30,454 bases of DNA from an uncultured Polaribacter sp. (GCA_937936695.1 CALHCK010000249.1:1-30454); one strand, 5' to 3'; counted from the first letter of the stretch, positions 1-9,280 are shown. Made by a program: numbers and translations. Notes: generated by a model from the letters alone, not told the origin.

Positions 1-240
1 TATAATTGTTGGACAAGAAAAGAGGCTTTTATAAAAGCGTTAGGTTGCGGATTGTCCTTTCCTTTAGACCAATTTGTTGTAAGTTTAGATTCTACTAAAA
101 ATGCATCACTCTTAGCAACAAAATGGGATGAAAAAGAAAAAAATAACTGGGTTTTAAAAGCTTTTGAACCAACAAAAAATTATATAGGGGCTTTTGCTGT
201 AAAAGGCAAAGTTTTTAACACTGTATTTTGGAGATACTAA
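1..240 (+). CDS. 4'-phosphopantetheinyl transferase superfamily protein (Sfp type), 3' end only
   Basis: The frame is open from base 1 to the TAA at 238-240, giving the last 79 residues of a longer protein cut by the window edge. The fragment starts YNCWTRKEAFIKALG, which matches the W-x-x-K-E-A-x-x-K motif of Sfp/AcpT-like phosphopantetheinyl transferases, where the Glu helps bind magnesium and the Lys the phosphate. It continues with GLSFPLDQFVVSL and, near the end, IGAFAVKG, both typical of the C-terminal half of Sfp. The family moves 4'-phosphopantetheine from CoA to a Ser of carrier proteins. It is followed after 19 bp by the flippase gene on the same strand, so it may belong to the polysaccharide operon and serve an acyl carrier protein encoded upstream; that link is inference. 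An internal TTG at 52 is not a credible start because the motif lies upstream of it. Family call from motifs only. Confidence 0.8.
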   Translation, partial: YNCWTRKEAFIKALGCGLSFPLDQFVVSLDSTKNASLLATKWDEKEKNNWVLKAFEPTKNYIGAFAVKGKVFNTVFWRY

Positions 241-259
241 TAAACTCCTATTAAATAAA

Positions 260-1759
260 ATGAGTCAATTAAAAAAAGCAGCACTTCTATCTTACATCAA
301 TCTTGGAATATCCAATATTGTAGGGATTTTTATGACCCCATTTATTATAAAAATGTTAGGAGATTCTGAGTATGGTCTTTTTGCTTTAATTGGAGCTTTT
401 GTAGGTTATTTATCTATACTAGATCTAGGGCTCACAAATGCTATTGTTCGTTTTGTAGCACAATATAGAGCACAAAATGATAGTAAAGGACAAGAGAATT
501 TTTTAGCAATTAGTTTACTATTATATATTTTTATAAGCTTAGCAGTTGTTTTTTTTGGTACACTTATGTATTTAAATGCCGATACTTTATTTGGAGAAAC
601 ACTAAGTAGTAACCAAATGGTAAAAGCAAAAACAATGTTATTAATATTTATATTTAATATTGCTATTACCTTACCTGGAGGGGTTTTTACAGGAATCTGT
701 AATGGATATGAACATTTTGTATTTCCTAGATTACTTAATATATGTAAATACATATTAAGAACGCTATTAGTTATTGTAATCTTAAATAAAGGAGCAGATG
801 CCTTAGGATTAGTAATATTAGATAGTATTGTTAATATTTTATTTATTTCTAGTACTATTTTTTATGCATTTTCTAAGATTAAAATTAAAATTAAACTACA
901 CAATTTTAATCATCAATTGGTAAAAGAAATCTTTGGATATTCTATATGGGTTTTTGTTTTTGGAATGGTGTATCAGTTTCAATGGAGAACAGGTCAGGTG
1001 GTTTTAGGAGCTACTACAAACACAGTTGTTGTGGCTATTTATTCTGTAGGGGTTACTCTTGGTTTATACTTTTTAACATTTGGTAATGTTATTAACGGTT
1101 TAATACTTCCAAAAGCTGTACAATCTATTTATAACAATGCAAGTACAGCAATGTTAACTGCAGAAATGATTCGTATATCTAGAATTACAATGATTGTTTT
1201 GTTTTATATTTTAGGTGGATTTTTTGTTTTAGGAAAAGATTTTATAATTCTGTGGGTTGGAGAAACATATTTAGAAGCTTGGGATGTTGCCTTTTTAATT
1301 ATGATTGCTTATGTAATGCCAATATCACAAGGTTATGCGCATGCTGTACTAGAAGCAAAAAAATTAATGCGTTTTAAATCTTTATCTTCTTTATTATTAA
1401 CAATTATAGGCTTATTAATAGGTGGTTTTTTATCTACTACATATGGTTTAAAAGGTATTATTTATGGAGTTTTTACAGCTTTAATTGTACTTCAAATTCT
1501 TGTTCTATGCTACTATCAGTTTAAATTAAAATTAGATATGAAGCAATATTTTACCAAAGCATTATTTCCTTATTTAATCTTATTTTCTATAGTTACTACA
1601 CTATCTTTTTATGCTATAAGAACTTTTGATAATGGGTGGGGCTTTTTTTTAATGAAAGGAACTTTTTATACATTATTATTTGGTATTGGTGTCTTGTTTT
1701 TACTAAATAAAAATGAGCGTAATTATTTATTACAAATTGTTAAAAATAAAACTGCTTAA
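260..1759 (+). CDS. Wzx-type polysaccharide flippase (MOP/MATE superfamily)
   Basis: A 499-residue, strongly hydrophobic protein with about 12-14 predicted membrane segments and short charged loops. It opens with a lysine-rich cytoplasmic N-terminus, then SYINLGISNIVGIFMTPFII and LGDSEYGLFALIGAFVGYLS, the pattern seen at the start of Wzx/RfbX O-antigen and capsule flippases. The length is normal for the family (400-500). Such proteins flip undecaprenyl-diphosphate-linked oligosaccharide repeat units across the inner membrane. The stop and the start of the acyltransferase gene share one base (TAATG at 1757-1761), so translation is probably coupled. Presence of an EpsG-like polymerase, Wza and Wzc in the same run supports a Wzx/Wzy pathway over other MOP transporter roles. 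Substrate specificity cannot be read from sequence. Confidence 0.88.
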   Translation: MSQLKKAALLSYINLGISNIVGIFMTPFIIKMLGDSEYGLFALIGAFVGYLSILDLGLTNAIVRFVAQYRAQNDSKGQENFLAISLLLYIFISLAVVFFGTLMYLNADTLFGETLSSNQMVKAKTMLLIFIFNIAITLPGGVFTGICNGYEHFVFPRLLNICKYILRTLLVIVILNKGADALGLVILDSIVNILFISSTIFYAFSKIKIKIKLHNFNHQLVKEIFGYSIWVFVFGMVYQFQWRTGQVVLGATTNTVVVAIYSVGVTLGLYFLTFGNVINGLILPKAVQSIYNNASTAMLTAEMIRISRITMIVLFYILGGFFVLGKDFIILWVGETYLEAWDVAFLIMIAYVMPISQGYAHAVLEAKKLMRFKSLSSLLLTIIGLLIGGFLSTTYGLKGIIYGVFTALIVLQILVLCYYQFKLKLDMKQYFTKALFPYLILFSIVTTLSFYAIRTFDNGWGFFLMKGTFYTLLFGIGVLFLLNKNERNYLLQIVKNKTA

Positions 1760-2769
1760 TGAGAATTAAAGAATTAGATGCTTTTAGAGGTTTGGCTGCT
1801 TTATCTGTCGTTTTGTATCATTACACAATAATTTATAGTGAAAATTTTGATGTAAAATCTCCTTTTTACTTTAAACATGGCTGGTTAGGAGTTCCATTTT
1901 TTTTTATTCTTAGCGGGTTTGTAATTACATTAACTATAGAAAAATGTACGAGTTCTTTTCAATTTATAAAAAAACGTTTTATTCGCTTATATCCCACATT
2001 TTGGATATGTTTATTATTTACTTTAACTACAATTTGGATAACAAACTCTCAATTAATACACCCAAGGTTTAATAAACCTACAATAGATATTTTGTTTAAT
2101 TTTACGATGTTTCATAGTCTCTTAAAATATCAACACGTAGATGGTGCTTACTGGTCTTTATTACCTGAACTTCTTTTTTATTTATTAATTGCTTTTATTT
2201 TTTTCATAAAAAAAATAAATAATATTTTAATTTATAATAGTGTAATATTAATAACTTGCTTTATACATTATTTTTTCCCTATACCTTTTATAGGCAGACT
2301 ATTAGATTTACAGTATATATTACTTTTTATGATAGGTATTTGTTTCTATAAAATTTATACTAGAAAAGATAAAGCTCCTTTATTTTTACATCTTTTAATA
2401 ATATCAAACCTTATATTAGGTATTTTTTTATATGCAATTGAAGTACCTAATATTAATACCTTAATTATCTATATTTCGTTTCCTCTAATTGTAGTTTTTT
2501 TCTATTTTTTTGTCTATTTTAAATTCTATTTTTTTGGAAAAAGTAGAATATTACTTTTTTTGGGCTTTATATCTTACCCACTATATCTGATACATCAATC
2601 TATTGGTTATATTTTTATGCTCTTTTTTGATCAGTTTATGCCAAGGTATTTGAGTATTATTTTTACAATTTTTGCCGCTATTATATTATCTAGTATTGTT
2701 ACATATTATCTTGAACCATTACTAAGAAAACCAATAAAAAAATTAATTTTTAAATCTAAAAATCAATAA
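1759..2769 (+). CDS. Acyltransferase family 3 (OafA/YrhL-like) membrane O-acyltransferase
   Basis: A 336-residue integral membrane protein with about ten hydrophobic segments. The N-terminus carries the family signature: ELDAFRGLAALSVVLYHY, including the R10-G11 pair and the H21 thought to be catalytic. A second conserved stretch, GWLGVPFFFILSGFVI, follows at about residue 40-56. Near the C-terminus, ISYPLYLIHQ is also typical. Members transfer acetyl, succinyl or other acyl groups from a cytoplasmic or membrane donor to extracytoplasmic sugars, so this enzyme probably decorates the polymer repeat unit. Length fits the stand-alone membrane form without a C-terminal SGNH domain. It starts within the TAATG overlap with the flippase gene, and the next GT4 gene begins one base after its stop. 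The acyl group is unknown. Confidence 0.88.
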   Translation: MRIKELDAFRGLAALSVVLYHYTIIYSENFDVKSPFYFKHGWLGVPFFFILSGFVITLTIEKCTSSFQFIKKRFIRLYPTFWICLLFTLTTIWITNSQLIHPRFNKPTIDILFNFTMFHSLLKYQHVDGAYWSLLPELLFYLLIAFIFFIKKINNILIYNSVILITCFIHYFFPIPFIGRLLDLQYILLFMIGICFYKIYTRKDKAPLFLHLLIISNLILGIFLYAIEVPNINTLIIYISFPLIVVFFYFFVYFKFYFFGKSRILLFLGFISYPLYLIHQSIGYIFMLFFDQFMPRYLSIIFTIFAAIILSSIVTYYLEPLLRKPIKKLIFKSKNQ

Positions 2770-2770
2770 C

Positions 2771-3925
2771 ATGCACATTGGTTACTTAACTACAGAATAT
2801 CCTCACGAAAATTTTTCTCCTGCTGGAGGAATTGGGACTTTCATTAAAAATATAGCAGTTCAATTTAGAGATAAAGGACACAATATAACTATATTCTTAT
2901 GTTTTGCTAATCAAAATAAAATATGGAAAGATGAAGGGATTAATATCGTAGAAATAGCTACTATCGAAAATAAAGTGATACCTAATTTTATTACAAATCG
3001 TTATAAAATAAATAGCGTTGTAAAATCTCATATTAAATCAGATAAAATTGATCTCATAGAAGCTCCTGACTGGGAAGGTTTACATGCTTTCTGTAAATTT
3101 AAAGTTCCTTTAATTACTAGAATTCATGGTTCTGTTACTTATTTTAATTATTTGACAAATAAACCTTTTTCTAAGGTTATAAATTTTTTAGAGAAAAGAG
3201 GTTTTAGAAACTCTAATCGCATTGTAAGTGTTAGTAATTATGCTGCAGAAAAAACAAAAGAGTTATTTAAAATTTATTCAAAAAAAATTACGGTAATTCA
3301 TTTAGGAACTGATTTAGTGAAATTTAATCAGTTATCTAATAATAAAGTACAAGAGCCTAAGTTATTATTACATTTTGGTACATTAGTAAGAAAAAAAGGT
3401 GTATTAGATATACCATATATTTTTAATGAAGTTCACAATTTACACCCTGATTATAAATTACTTATTTTAGGAAAAGACACTATAGATAATATCGAAAATA
3501 AATCTGTGTGGTCTATAATGCAAGAAAGTTTTACAAAAAGTGCCCTTTCTAAAGTAACCTATTTAGGCCCTGTAACAACTAATGTTGTTAAAGAGCATAT
3601 AGCAACAGCCACTGCATGTATTTTTACATCTTATGCAGAAACTTTTGGTTTAGTTACAACAGAATCTATGGCAATGAAAAAAGCTGTTATTATTTATAAT
3701 TTTCCTTGGGTAAGAGAAATTATAGATCATAATAAAGATGGAATTCTTATTGAGCCAGGTAACTTTGTAAAATGTGCTCAAATAATATCTAAAACATTAA
3801 ATGATGAAAAAATAATGTATAACATAGGGTTAAATGCGCGAAAAAAGATAAGTGAAAAATTTAATTTATCTCAAAAATATAATGAAAATTTAAAGTTTTA
3901 TACAGATACTATAAATGATAAATAA
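2771..3925 (+). CDS. Glycosyltransferase family 4 protein
   Basis: A 384-residue GT-B fold enzyme. The N-terminal domain starts MHIGYLTTEYP and has the PAGGIGTFI glycine-rich loop that in GT4 enzymes faces the acceptor. The C-terminal domain has the E-x7-E motif at E290 and E298 (AETFGLVTTE), which binds the donor nucleotide sugar in retaining GT4 enzymes, followed by AMKKAVI and an REIIDHNKDGILIEPG stretch typical of the family. It probably adds one sugar to the lipid-linked repeat unit on the cytoplasmic face. The 3' end overlaps the next gene by 11 bases. Donor and linkage cannot be predicted. Confidence 0.87.
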   Translation: MHIGYLTTEYPHENFSPAGGIGTFIKNIAVQFRDKGHNITIFLCFANQNKIWKDEGINIVEIATIENKVIPNFITNRYKINSVVKSHIKSDKIDLIEAPDWEGLHAFCKFKVPLITRIHGSVTYFNYLTNKPFSKVINFLEKRGFRNSNRIVSVSNYAAEKTKELFKIYSKKITVIHLGTDLVKFNQLSNNKVQEPKLLLHFGTLVRKKGVLDIPYIFNEVHNLHPDYKLLILGKDTIDNIENKSVWSIMQESFTKSALSKVTYLGPVTTNVVKEHIATATACIFTSYAETFGLVTTESMAMKKAVIIYNFPWVREIIDHNKDGILIEPGNFVKCAQIISKTLNDEKIMYNIGLNARKKISEKFNLSQKYNENLKFYTDTINDK

Positions 3926-5267
3926 AAAAATTTTAATCATAACTCCCTTTTTTGCTCCAGAAGCACACGCTGCTGTTTTTAGAGTTCATAAACTAGCAAA
4001 GTATTTGAAAAGATTAGGCTGGGAACCTCATATTTTAACTGTAGATACAAATTATAATTATAATGAAGATTTTAATCTTTTAGATGAATTAAAAGAAATC
4101 CCTATATACAGAACAAAATATATTGAGCCTAGTATACGTGGTCTTAAAATGGCTTTAGGGGGTAAAGACAGATCTTATAAAACATTAAAAAAACAAGGAG
4201 TTTTTGATATTGAAAACAAACCTCTTGAAAAAAATAAAAACATTGAAGATAATACCTCTAAAAAATCTTTATCTACAAAATTATACCATCATTTATTAAA
4301 TAATTATTTAAAAAATCCTGATCGTTTTTGGACTTGGAAAAGAGGAGCTATAAAACAAGCTAAAAAACTCATAAAAGAAAAAAACATAGGTGTTATTTAT
4401 ACAACATGTTTGCCATTTACATCTAATCAAATAGGTATAGAACTAAAAAAAACTATGAATATTAAATGGGTGGCAGATTTTAGAGATCCTATTACTTATG
4501 GTAAACGATTTCATTCTTCTATCACTAAAATCTACAATATTCAGAAATCTATACAAGATGATACATTTAAATATGCAGATAAAATTGTTGGTTTATCTTC
4601 ATCTTACGGACTTATTTTTCATGATCAATATGCGGGTGAATATGATGATAAATTTGAATTTATACCTACAGGTGTAGATGATGATTATCTACCAGAAAAA
4701 CAAGTAGAAAAAGATAATACTTTACTCTTTGTGGGTGAATATCTAAAAGAATATGATGACTATTTTTTTAGATTTTACAAAGAAGCAATTAAAGGAATAC
4801 CTGAAAACAAAGTCCCTAAAATAAATATTATAGGAAATAAAGAGATTAATGAAAGTATTGCACTTTCTCATGTAAAAAATCTTGAATTAACAAATAATGT
4901 TACTTTTATAGACCATATACCACAATCTGAACTTTATGAAAGAATAGAAAAATCTAAATATGTACTATTAATTAATGGAGATAAAGCATACTGGTGGTGT
5001 ATTTTTGCTAAACTTACAGACTATATGGCTTTAAAAAAAGAAGTATTAGCTTTTGTACCAGAAATAAGTGAGGCAAAAAAAGAGTTAACAAAAGCAAATA
5101 CAGGAATTTTTTTAAAATTTAATGAAAAAGATAGTATAAAAAAATTAAGAAATTTATTAATTAACCCACTTATTACAAGAGAAATAAACAAAGAATATTG
5201 TAAAAATTATTTAGCATCATCACAAGTAAAATCATTTATTAAAATTTTTGAAGAACTACAATCATGA
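3915..5267 (+). CDS. Divergent GT4-like glycosyltransferase (450 aa)
   Basis: The N-terminus KKILIITPFFAPEAHAAVFR and the following KLAKYLKRLGWEPHILTVD match the first Rossmann strand-helix units of GT-B glycosyltransferases that Bacteroidota carry in capsule loci. A long charged, low-complexity insertion follows at about residues 78-125 (rich in Lys, Glu and Asn), then VADFRDP. In the C-terminal domain the usual E-x7-E motif is not visible; FAKLTDYMALKKEVLAFVP occupies the equivalent place, a K-L-x-D-Y-x-A pattern seen in many distant GT4 members. It overlaps the upstream GT4 gene by 11 bases, and its stop overlaps the downstream GT2 start (ATGA at 5264-5267), so it sits inside a translationally coupled run. 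Enzyme class is well supported by context, less by motif. Confidence 0.75.
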   Translation: MINKKILIITPFFAPEAHAAVFRVHKLAKYLKRLGWEPHILTVDTNYNYNEDFNLLDELKEIPIYRTKYIEPSIRGLKMALGGKDRSYKTLKKQGVFDIENKPLEKNKNIEDNTSKKSLSTKLYHHLLNNYLKNPDRFWTWKRGAIKQAKKLIKEKNIGVIYTTCLPFTSNQIGIELKKTMNIKWVADFRDPITYGKRFHSSITKIYNIQKSIQDDTFKYADKIVGLSSSYGLIFHDQYAGEYDDKFEFIPTGVDDDYLPEKQVEKDNTLLFVGEYLKEYDDYFFRFYKEAIKGIPENKVPKINIIGNKEINESIALSHVKNLELTNNVTFIDHIPQSELYERIEKSKYVLLINGDKAYWWCIFAKLTDYMALKKEVLAFVPEISEAKKELTKANTGIFLKFNEKDSIKKLRNLLINPLITREINKEYCKNYLASSQVKSFIKIFEELQS

Positions 5268-6145
5268 TAGGTTTCTCTGTTATTATACCCACTTTACATA
5301 GAACGTCTTTTTTATTAACAACATTACAAGATTTAGTTGTTCAAGAATTTAATCATCCTTTTGAGATTGTTATTGTAGATCAATCTAATCAAAAAGATTT
5401 AAAAGTAATTGATTTTATTAAGAAGTTTGATTTTATAAAATATCATCATATTACTTCTTTTAAAGGACTACCGCAAGCTAGAAATTATGGTGCTACAAAT
5501 GCTATTTATGAGTATCTTTTGTATTTAGATGATGATATTAGATGTGATCCTAATTTAATACATCAACACTATACTTTTTTAAAAAACAAGAATATTGGTA
5601 TTGTTGCAGGTGGTATTACAGAAAAGTTTAAAACAAATACAAACTGTAACACAGGAAAATTCGTATATAAAATAGCAGACCCTTTAAGAGGTTTTCATCT
5701 TGAGGGACAAAAAGAAGTAGATCACGCAGGAGGTGGTAATTTTTCTGTAAAAAAAGAAATATTTAACAACATAGGAGGTATAGATGAACATTTAACGAAA
5801 GGAGCTGCATTATACGAAGAAACCGATTTTTGTTTGCGTGCAAAGAATACAGGTGCTACTGTTTTTTATAATTACAAAGCCCACATGTATCATTTAGCTG
5901 CAGAAACAGGTGGATGTAGAGTACCTGATATTCGCAAATATATTTTTTCGCTTTCTAGAAATCGTACCATTATTATTAACAGATATTTACCTTGGTATTA
6001 TAAAATTACTGCCAATTTATATTTATTAAAATTAATTTTTGCATATACAATTAGCTACAGAGATTTTAAAATTTTTAAAAACTATTATAAGGGGTATAAA
6101 GAAGGAAAAATAATTGGAAAAAAATCACCTTTAAGAACCGTATAA
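5264..6145 (+). CDS. Glycosyltransferase family 2 protein
   Basis: A 293-residue GT-A fold enzyme. It begins with FSVIIPTLHRTSFLLTTLQD, the first strand-helix of GT2, then FEIVIVDQSNQ. The metal-binding DxD region is LYLDDDIRCDP with D89-D91. Further on, HAGGGNFSVKKEIFNNIGGID and ETDFCLRAK match the GT2 acceptor-side signature with an (E/D)-D-like pair. No membrane segments are obvious apart from a hydrophobic stretch near residue 250, so it should be cytoplasmic or peripheral. It begins in an ATGA overlap with the previous gene, and the next gene starts 9 bp after its stop. It likely adds one residue, by inversion, to the repeat unit. Confidence 0.88.
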   Translation: MIGFSVIIPTLHRTSFLLTTLQDLVVQEFNHPFEIVIVDQSNQKDLKVIDFIKKFDFIKYHHITSFKGLPQARNYGATNAIYEYLLYLDDDIRCDPNLIHQHYTFLKNKNIGIVAGGITEKFKTNTNCNTGKFVYKIADPLRGFHLEGQKEVDHAGGGNFSVKKEIFNNIGGIDEHLTKGAALYEETDFCLRAKNTGATVFYNYKAHMYHLAAETGGCRVPDIRKYIFSLSRNRTIIINRYLPWYYKITANLYLLKLIFAYTISYRDFKIFKNYYKGYKEGKIIGKKSPLRTV

Positions 6146-6154
6146 ATTTATACA

Positions 6155-7276
6155 ATGCAAAAAAGAAATCTCTTGATATTATCATACGACTACCCACCTT
6201 CTACAGGAGGTGTTGCTCGTTTATGTCATGAAATTACACTGGGTTTAGCACCTTATTACAGTACTATTAAAGTATTTACAGTTACTATTCCTGTAACCTC
6301 TAAACCTCATAATACTGTATCCGCAGAAATTACTAGGTTTCCTGCTAAAAGAATTCAATGTGAAATAGCTACTTTAAGTGCCATTAGAAAAATTAAAGAT
6401 AAAGATTCTTACGATGTACTATGTGGTGTTTGGCATCCAGAAGCTCTATTAGCTTATATAGGTGGTATGAAAAACATTTATATTTTAGGTCATGGTGCAG
6501 AATTTTTACCTGGGGCATCAAAATTTAAAACACATTTTTGGTTACCTGTATATGCTAAATGGATTCTAAAAAAATCTAAAAAGATTATTACCAATAGTCA
6601 TTTTACGCAAAAACTGGTTCAAGGAATTCAGCCTATAGCAAATACAAAAGCATTACCTCTAGCAGTAGATCATCATTTTTTTAAACCTCAAACATCAATA
6701 TTAAAAAATGACACTTCTATTATACGATTTGTAACAGTCTCTCGTATTTTAAAATTTAAGGGGCACGATTTTGTACTAAAAGCCTTTGAGAGTTTACCTG
6801 AAAATATACAATCTAAAATAGAATGGCATATTGCCGGAACAGGACCTTATTTAGAAGATCTTAAAAAGTTGATAGAAGCATCTCCTTTAAAATCTAATAT
6901 TTATTTACATGGCTTTATACCTGATAAAGAATTACCTAATTTTTATAATACTAAAGATGTATTTATTCTTACCACAAAACAAGAAAATAAAACAAACCAA
7001 GTAGAAGGCTTTGGCTTGGTATTTTTAGAGGCTCAATCTTGTGGTATTCCTGCAATAGGTACAAATACTGGTGGAATTTCTGATGCCATTGAAAATGATA
7101 ATGGAGGTTGGTTATTTGAACAAAACAATCTAACTGCTTTAAATAAAATTATAACTTCTGTTATTAAAAACCCTACTCTTCTTAAAGAGCAGTCTATTAA
7201 AGCTAGAAATAGAGTGGTTAAAAATTGCACATGGCAGTTGTATTGTAATAAACTCTATAAAATACTTTCAGCATGA
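6155..7276 (+). CDS. Glycosyltransferase family 4 protein
   Basis: A 373-residue GT-B enzyme. The N-terminal domain opens with RNLLILSYDYPPSTGGVARL, a clear GT4 acceptor loop with the GG pair. The C-terminal domain has RFVTVSRILKFKGHDFVLKA, a typical inter-domain strand, and the E-x7-E donor-binding motif at E284 and E292 (EGFGLVFLE), followed by CGIPAIGTNTGGISDAI. This is the most canonical GT4 in the run. Its last four bases overlap the polymerase start (ATGA at 7273-7276), suggesting coupled translation of a transferase and the polymerase that uses its product. Sugar specificity is unknown. Confidence 0.9.
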   Translation: MQKRNLLILSYDYPPSTGGVARLCHEITLGLAPYYSTIKVFTVTIPVTSKPHNTVSAEITRFPAKRIQCEIATLSAIRKIKDKDSYDVLCGVWHPEALLAYIGGMKNIYILGHGAEFLPGASKFKTHFWLPVYAKWILKKSKKIITNSHFTQKLVQGIQPIANTKALPLAVDHHFFKPQTSILKNDTSIIRFVTVSRILKFKGHDFVLKAFESLPENIQSKIEWHIAGTGPYLEDLKKLIEASPLKSNIYLHGFIPDKELPNFYNTKDVFILTTKQENKTNQVEGFGLVFLEAQSCGIPAIGTNTGGISDAIENDNGGWLFEQNNLTALNKIITSVIKNPTLLKEQSIKARNRVVKNCTWQLYCNKLYKILSA

Positions 7277-8364
7277 TAGAAGATCAATACTACATGACTG
7301 CATTTTTTATATCTATTACAGTATTGTCTATAATTGGAATGATGCCGTTGTTTAGATATAAAAATTTAAATAAGTTTCCTGAAAGTAATTTAATAATTGG
7401 TACCGTTCTATTACTTACAATAGTTACTCTTTTTATTGGTTTGCGAAATCCTTATGGAAGCTGGAGATATCTTGGAGACACACAAGCATATACTTTAAGG
7501 TATCTAAAAATACAAACCGACTCTAACTGGGTCACTAACAAAGACCATGGTTTTTATTACTATATGAAAATACTGTCTAAACTATTTGATGTACAAACAT
7601 TTTATTTTATTACGGCAATACTTTATGTTTTTCCGGTGTATTATTCTTTTCATAAGTGGTTTAAAAAATATGCTTTTTTTGGGGTTGTTATGTTTGTAAC
7701 ATCCATGTCTTTCTGGCCCTTTGGTATTAACGGAATGAGAAACGGTTTAGCAACTTCTTTTTTCATATTTGCATTAGCCTTTAAAGATAAAAAAATACTA
7801 ATGTACTCTATTATAGCAATCTCTATAAGTTTTCATACCAGTATGATATTACCTACACTAGCATTTTTAGTTACCGAATTTTACAACAATACAAAACTAT
7901 TTTTAAAAATTTGGCTAGGTAGTATTTTTGTAAGTTTTGCTTTTGGAAAAAGTTTAATGAATGTATTAAACTCTCTAGTTACCTCTTCTATAGGTCAGTT
8001 AGATGATAGGGGAAATCTTAGTAATTTAAAAGCTAGTAGTTATGCAACCTCTTTTTACAGAATAGACTTTGTTATTTACAGTGCTATATTAGTTTATTTA
8101 GGGTTTTATTTTATATACAAAAAGGGGTTTAAAGATCCTTTTTTTAAAAAAATGTTTAATATTTATATAATATCTAATACGGTATGGATGTATTTTATTT
8201 ACTTTCCTTATACCAATAGAATAGCTTATTTGTCTTGGTTTTTAATACCTATACTATCTGTTTATCCTATAATTTACGCTACTAATCTTAAAAATCAATC
8301 TTACTTTATGTCTGGGGCCTTAACTGTAAGTTTAGTTTTTGCTTGGGCACTTGCCTACTTATAA
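7273..8364 (+). CDS. EpsG-family oligosaccharide repeat-unit polymerase (Wzy-like)
   Basis: A 363-residue membrane protein with about ten hydrophobic segments. It carries features of the EpsG family, which includes putative Wzy polymerases: an early GLRNPYGSWRYLGDTQAY stretch with R, D and Y in a periplasmic loop, then GINGMRNGLATSFFIFALAF, and SISFHTSMILPTLAFL with a His-Thr-Ser. These R-x-G-L-A and F-H-x-S signatures are what I used for the call. The enzyme would join flipped repeat units on the periplasmic face. There is no other polymerase candidate in the window, which strengthens the assignment. It overlaps the upstream GT4 by four bases; the next GT2 starts four bases after its stop. 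Confidence 0.82.
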   Translation: MIEDQYYMTAFFISITVLSIIGMMPLFRYKNLNKFPESNLIIGTVLLLTIVTLFIGLRNPYGSWRYLGDTQAYTLRYLKIQTDSNWVTNKDHGFYYYMKILSKLFDVQTFYFITAILYVFPVYYSFHKWFKKYAFFGVVMFVTSMSFWPFGINGMRNGLATSFFIFALAFKDKKILMYSIIAISISFHTSMILPTLAFLVTEFYNNTKLFLKIWLGSIFVSFAFGKSLMNVLNSLVTSSIGQLDDRGNLSNLKASSYATSFYRIDFVIYSAILVYLGFYFIYKKGFKDPFFKKMFNIYIISNTVWMYFIYFPYTNRIAYLSWFLIPILSVYPIIYATNLKNQSYFMSGALTVSLVFAWALAYL

Positions 8365-8368
8365 ATCT

Positions 8369-9280
8369 ATGATTCATAAAACAGAACATATAACCATTTT
8401 TACAGCCTCTTACAATAGAGGTGATTTACTGAATAGATTGTTTTTAAGCTTACAAGAACAGACTTACACTAACTTTGAGTGGATTATTGTAGACGATGGA
8501 AGCACGGACAATACTGCTCAAATAGTTCATCAAATACAAAAAAAATCAACCTTTAATATTGTTTATCAAAAACAAGAAAACCAAGGAAAGCATATTGCTA
8601 TTAATACTGGTGTAAATTTAGCAAAAGGTCTTTATTTTTTTATTGTTGATAGTGATGATCGTTTACCTAAAAAAGCTTTAGAAATTATAGCTTCTAAATT
8701 TTCAAAAATTAAAGATGATACCACTATTGCAGGTTTAGTTGGGTTAAAATGTTACTTTGATAAGAAAACTGTAGGTTTTAACACTTTACAAGAAGATACT
8801 ATTTGCGACATTTTTGATTATCGTTACAAGTATAAAGTTGAGGGAGATAGAGCTGAAGTATTAAAAACTAATATTTTTAAACAATACCCATTTCCAAAAT
8901 TTGAAAACGAAAAATTTATTCCGGAAAGTATTGTTTGGAATCGGATAGCAAAAGACTATAAGATGTTATTTTTTAATGAAAATGTTTATGAATGTGAATA
9001 TTTAGACGATGGTCTTTCTGCGCAGTCTGTTCAATTAAGAAGAAAATACCCTAAAGGTGCTTTAAATTTATATGCTGAGTTAGGTAGAATTAAGAAGATA
9101 GGAATTTTGGGTAGATTAAAAGCTTACACTAATTTTTGGCGATTCTTTTTTTGTAATACTTCTAAAGTAAAAGACAAATTAGTTTTATTAAAAAATCAAT
9201 ATGTTGCTTTTTTATGTTTTCCTTTTGGCTTTTTGTTATACGTTAAAGATAACTTACTCTTAAATAAAAAATTACTATGA
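8369..9280 (+). CDS. Glycosyltransferase family 2 protein
   Basis: I place the start at the ATG at 8369 (303 residues), because the longer frame from 8339 needs a TTG codon and would lie inside the polymerase gene. The protein begins ITIFTASYNRGDLLNRLFLSL, then FEWIIVDDGSTDNT with the GT2 nucleotide-binding aspartates D42-D43, and FIVDSDDRLP with the metal-binding D94-x-D96-D97. NQGKHIAINTG between these is also GT2-typical. A basic and hydrophobic C-terminal tail (AFLCFPFGFLLYVKDN) may attach it to the membrane. Similar proteins are common in flavobacterial capsule loci. It probably adds one sugar to the repeat unit; the sugar is unknown. Confidence 0.88.
   Translation: MIHKTEHITIFTASYNRGDLLNRLFLSLQEQTYTNFEWIIVDDGSTDNTAQIVHQIQKKSTFNIVYQKQENQGKHIAINTGVNLAKGLYFFIVDSDDRLPKKALEIIASKFSKIKDDTTIAGLVGLKCYFDKKTVGFNTLQEDTICDIFDYRYKYKVEGDRAEVLKTNIFKQYPFPKFENEKFIPESIVWNRIAKDYKMLFFNENVYECEYLDDGLSAQSVQLRRKYPKGALNLYAELGRIKKIGILGRLKAYTNFWRFFFCNTSKVKDKLVLLKNQYVAFLCFPFGFLLYVKDNLLLNKKLL

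Noticed and set aside
406..753. Minus-strand open frame of 115 codons inside the flippase gene
   Set aside because: Shadow of a well-supported membrane-protein gene; composition reflects the opposite strand.
8339..8368. N-terminal extension of the GT2 gene from a TTG codon
   Set aside because: It overlaps the end of the polymerase gene, and the GT2 fold begins right after the ATG at 8369.
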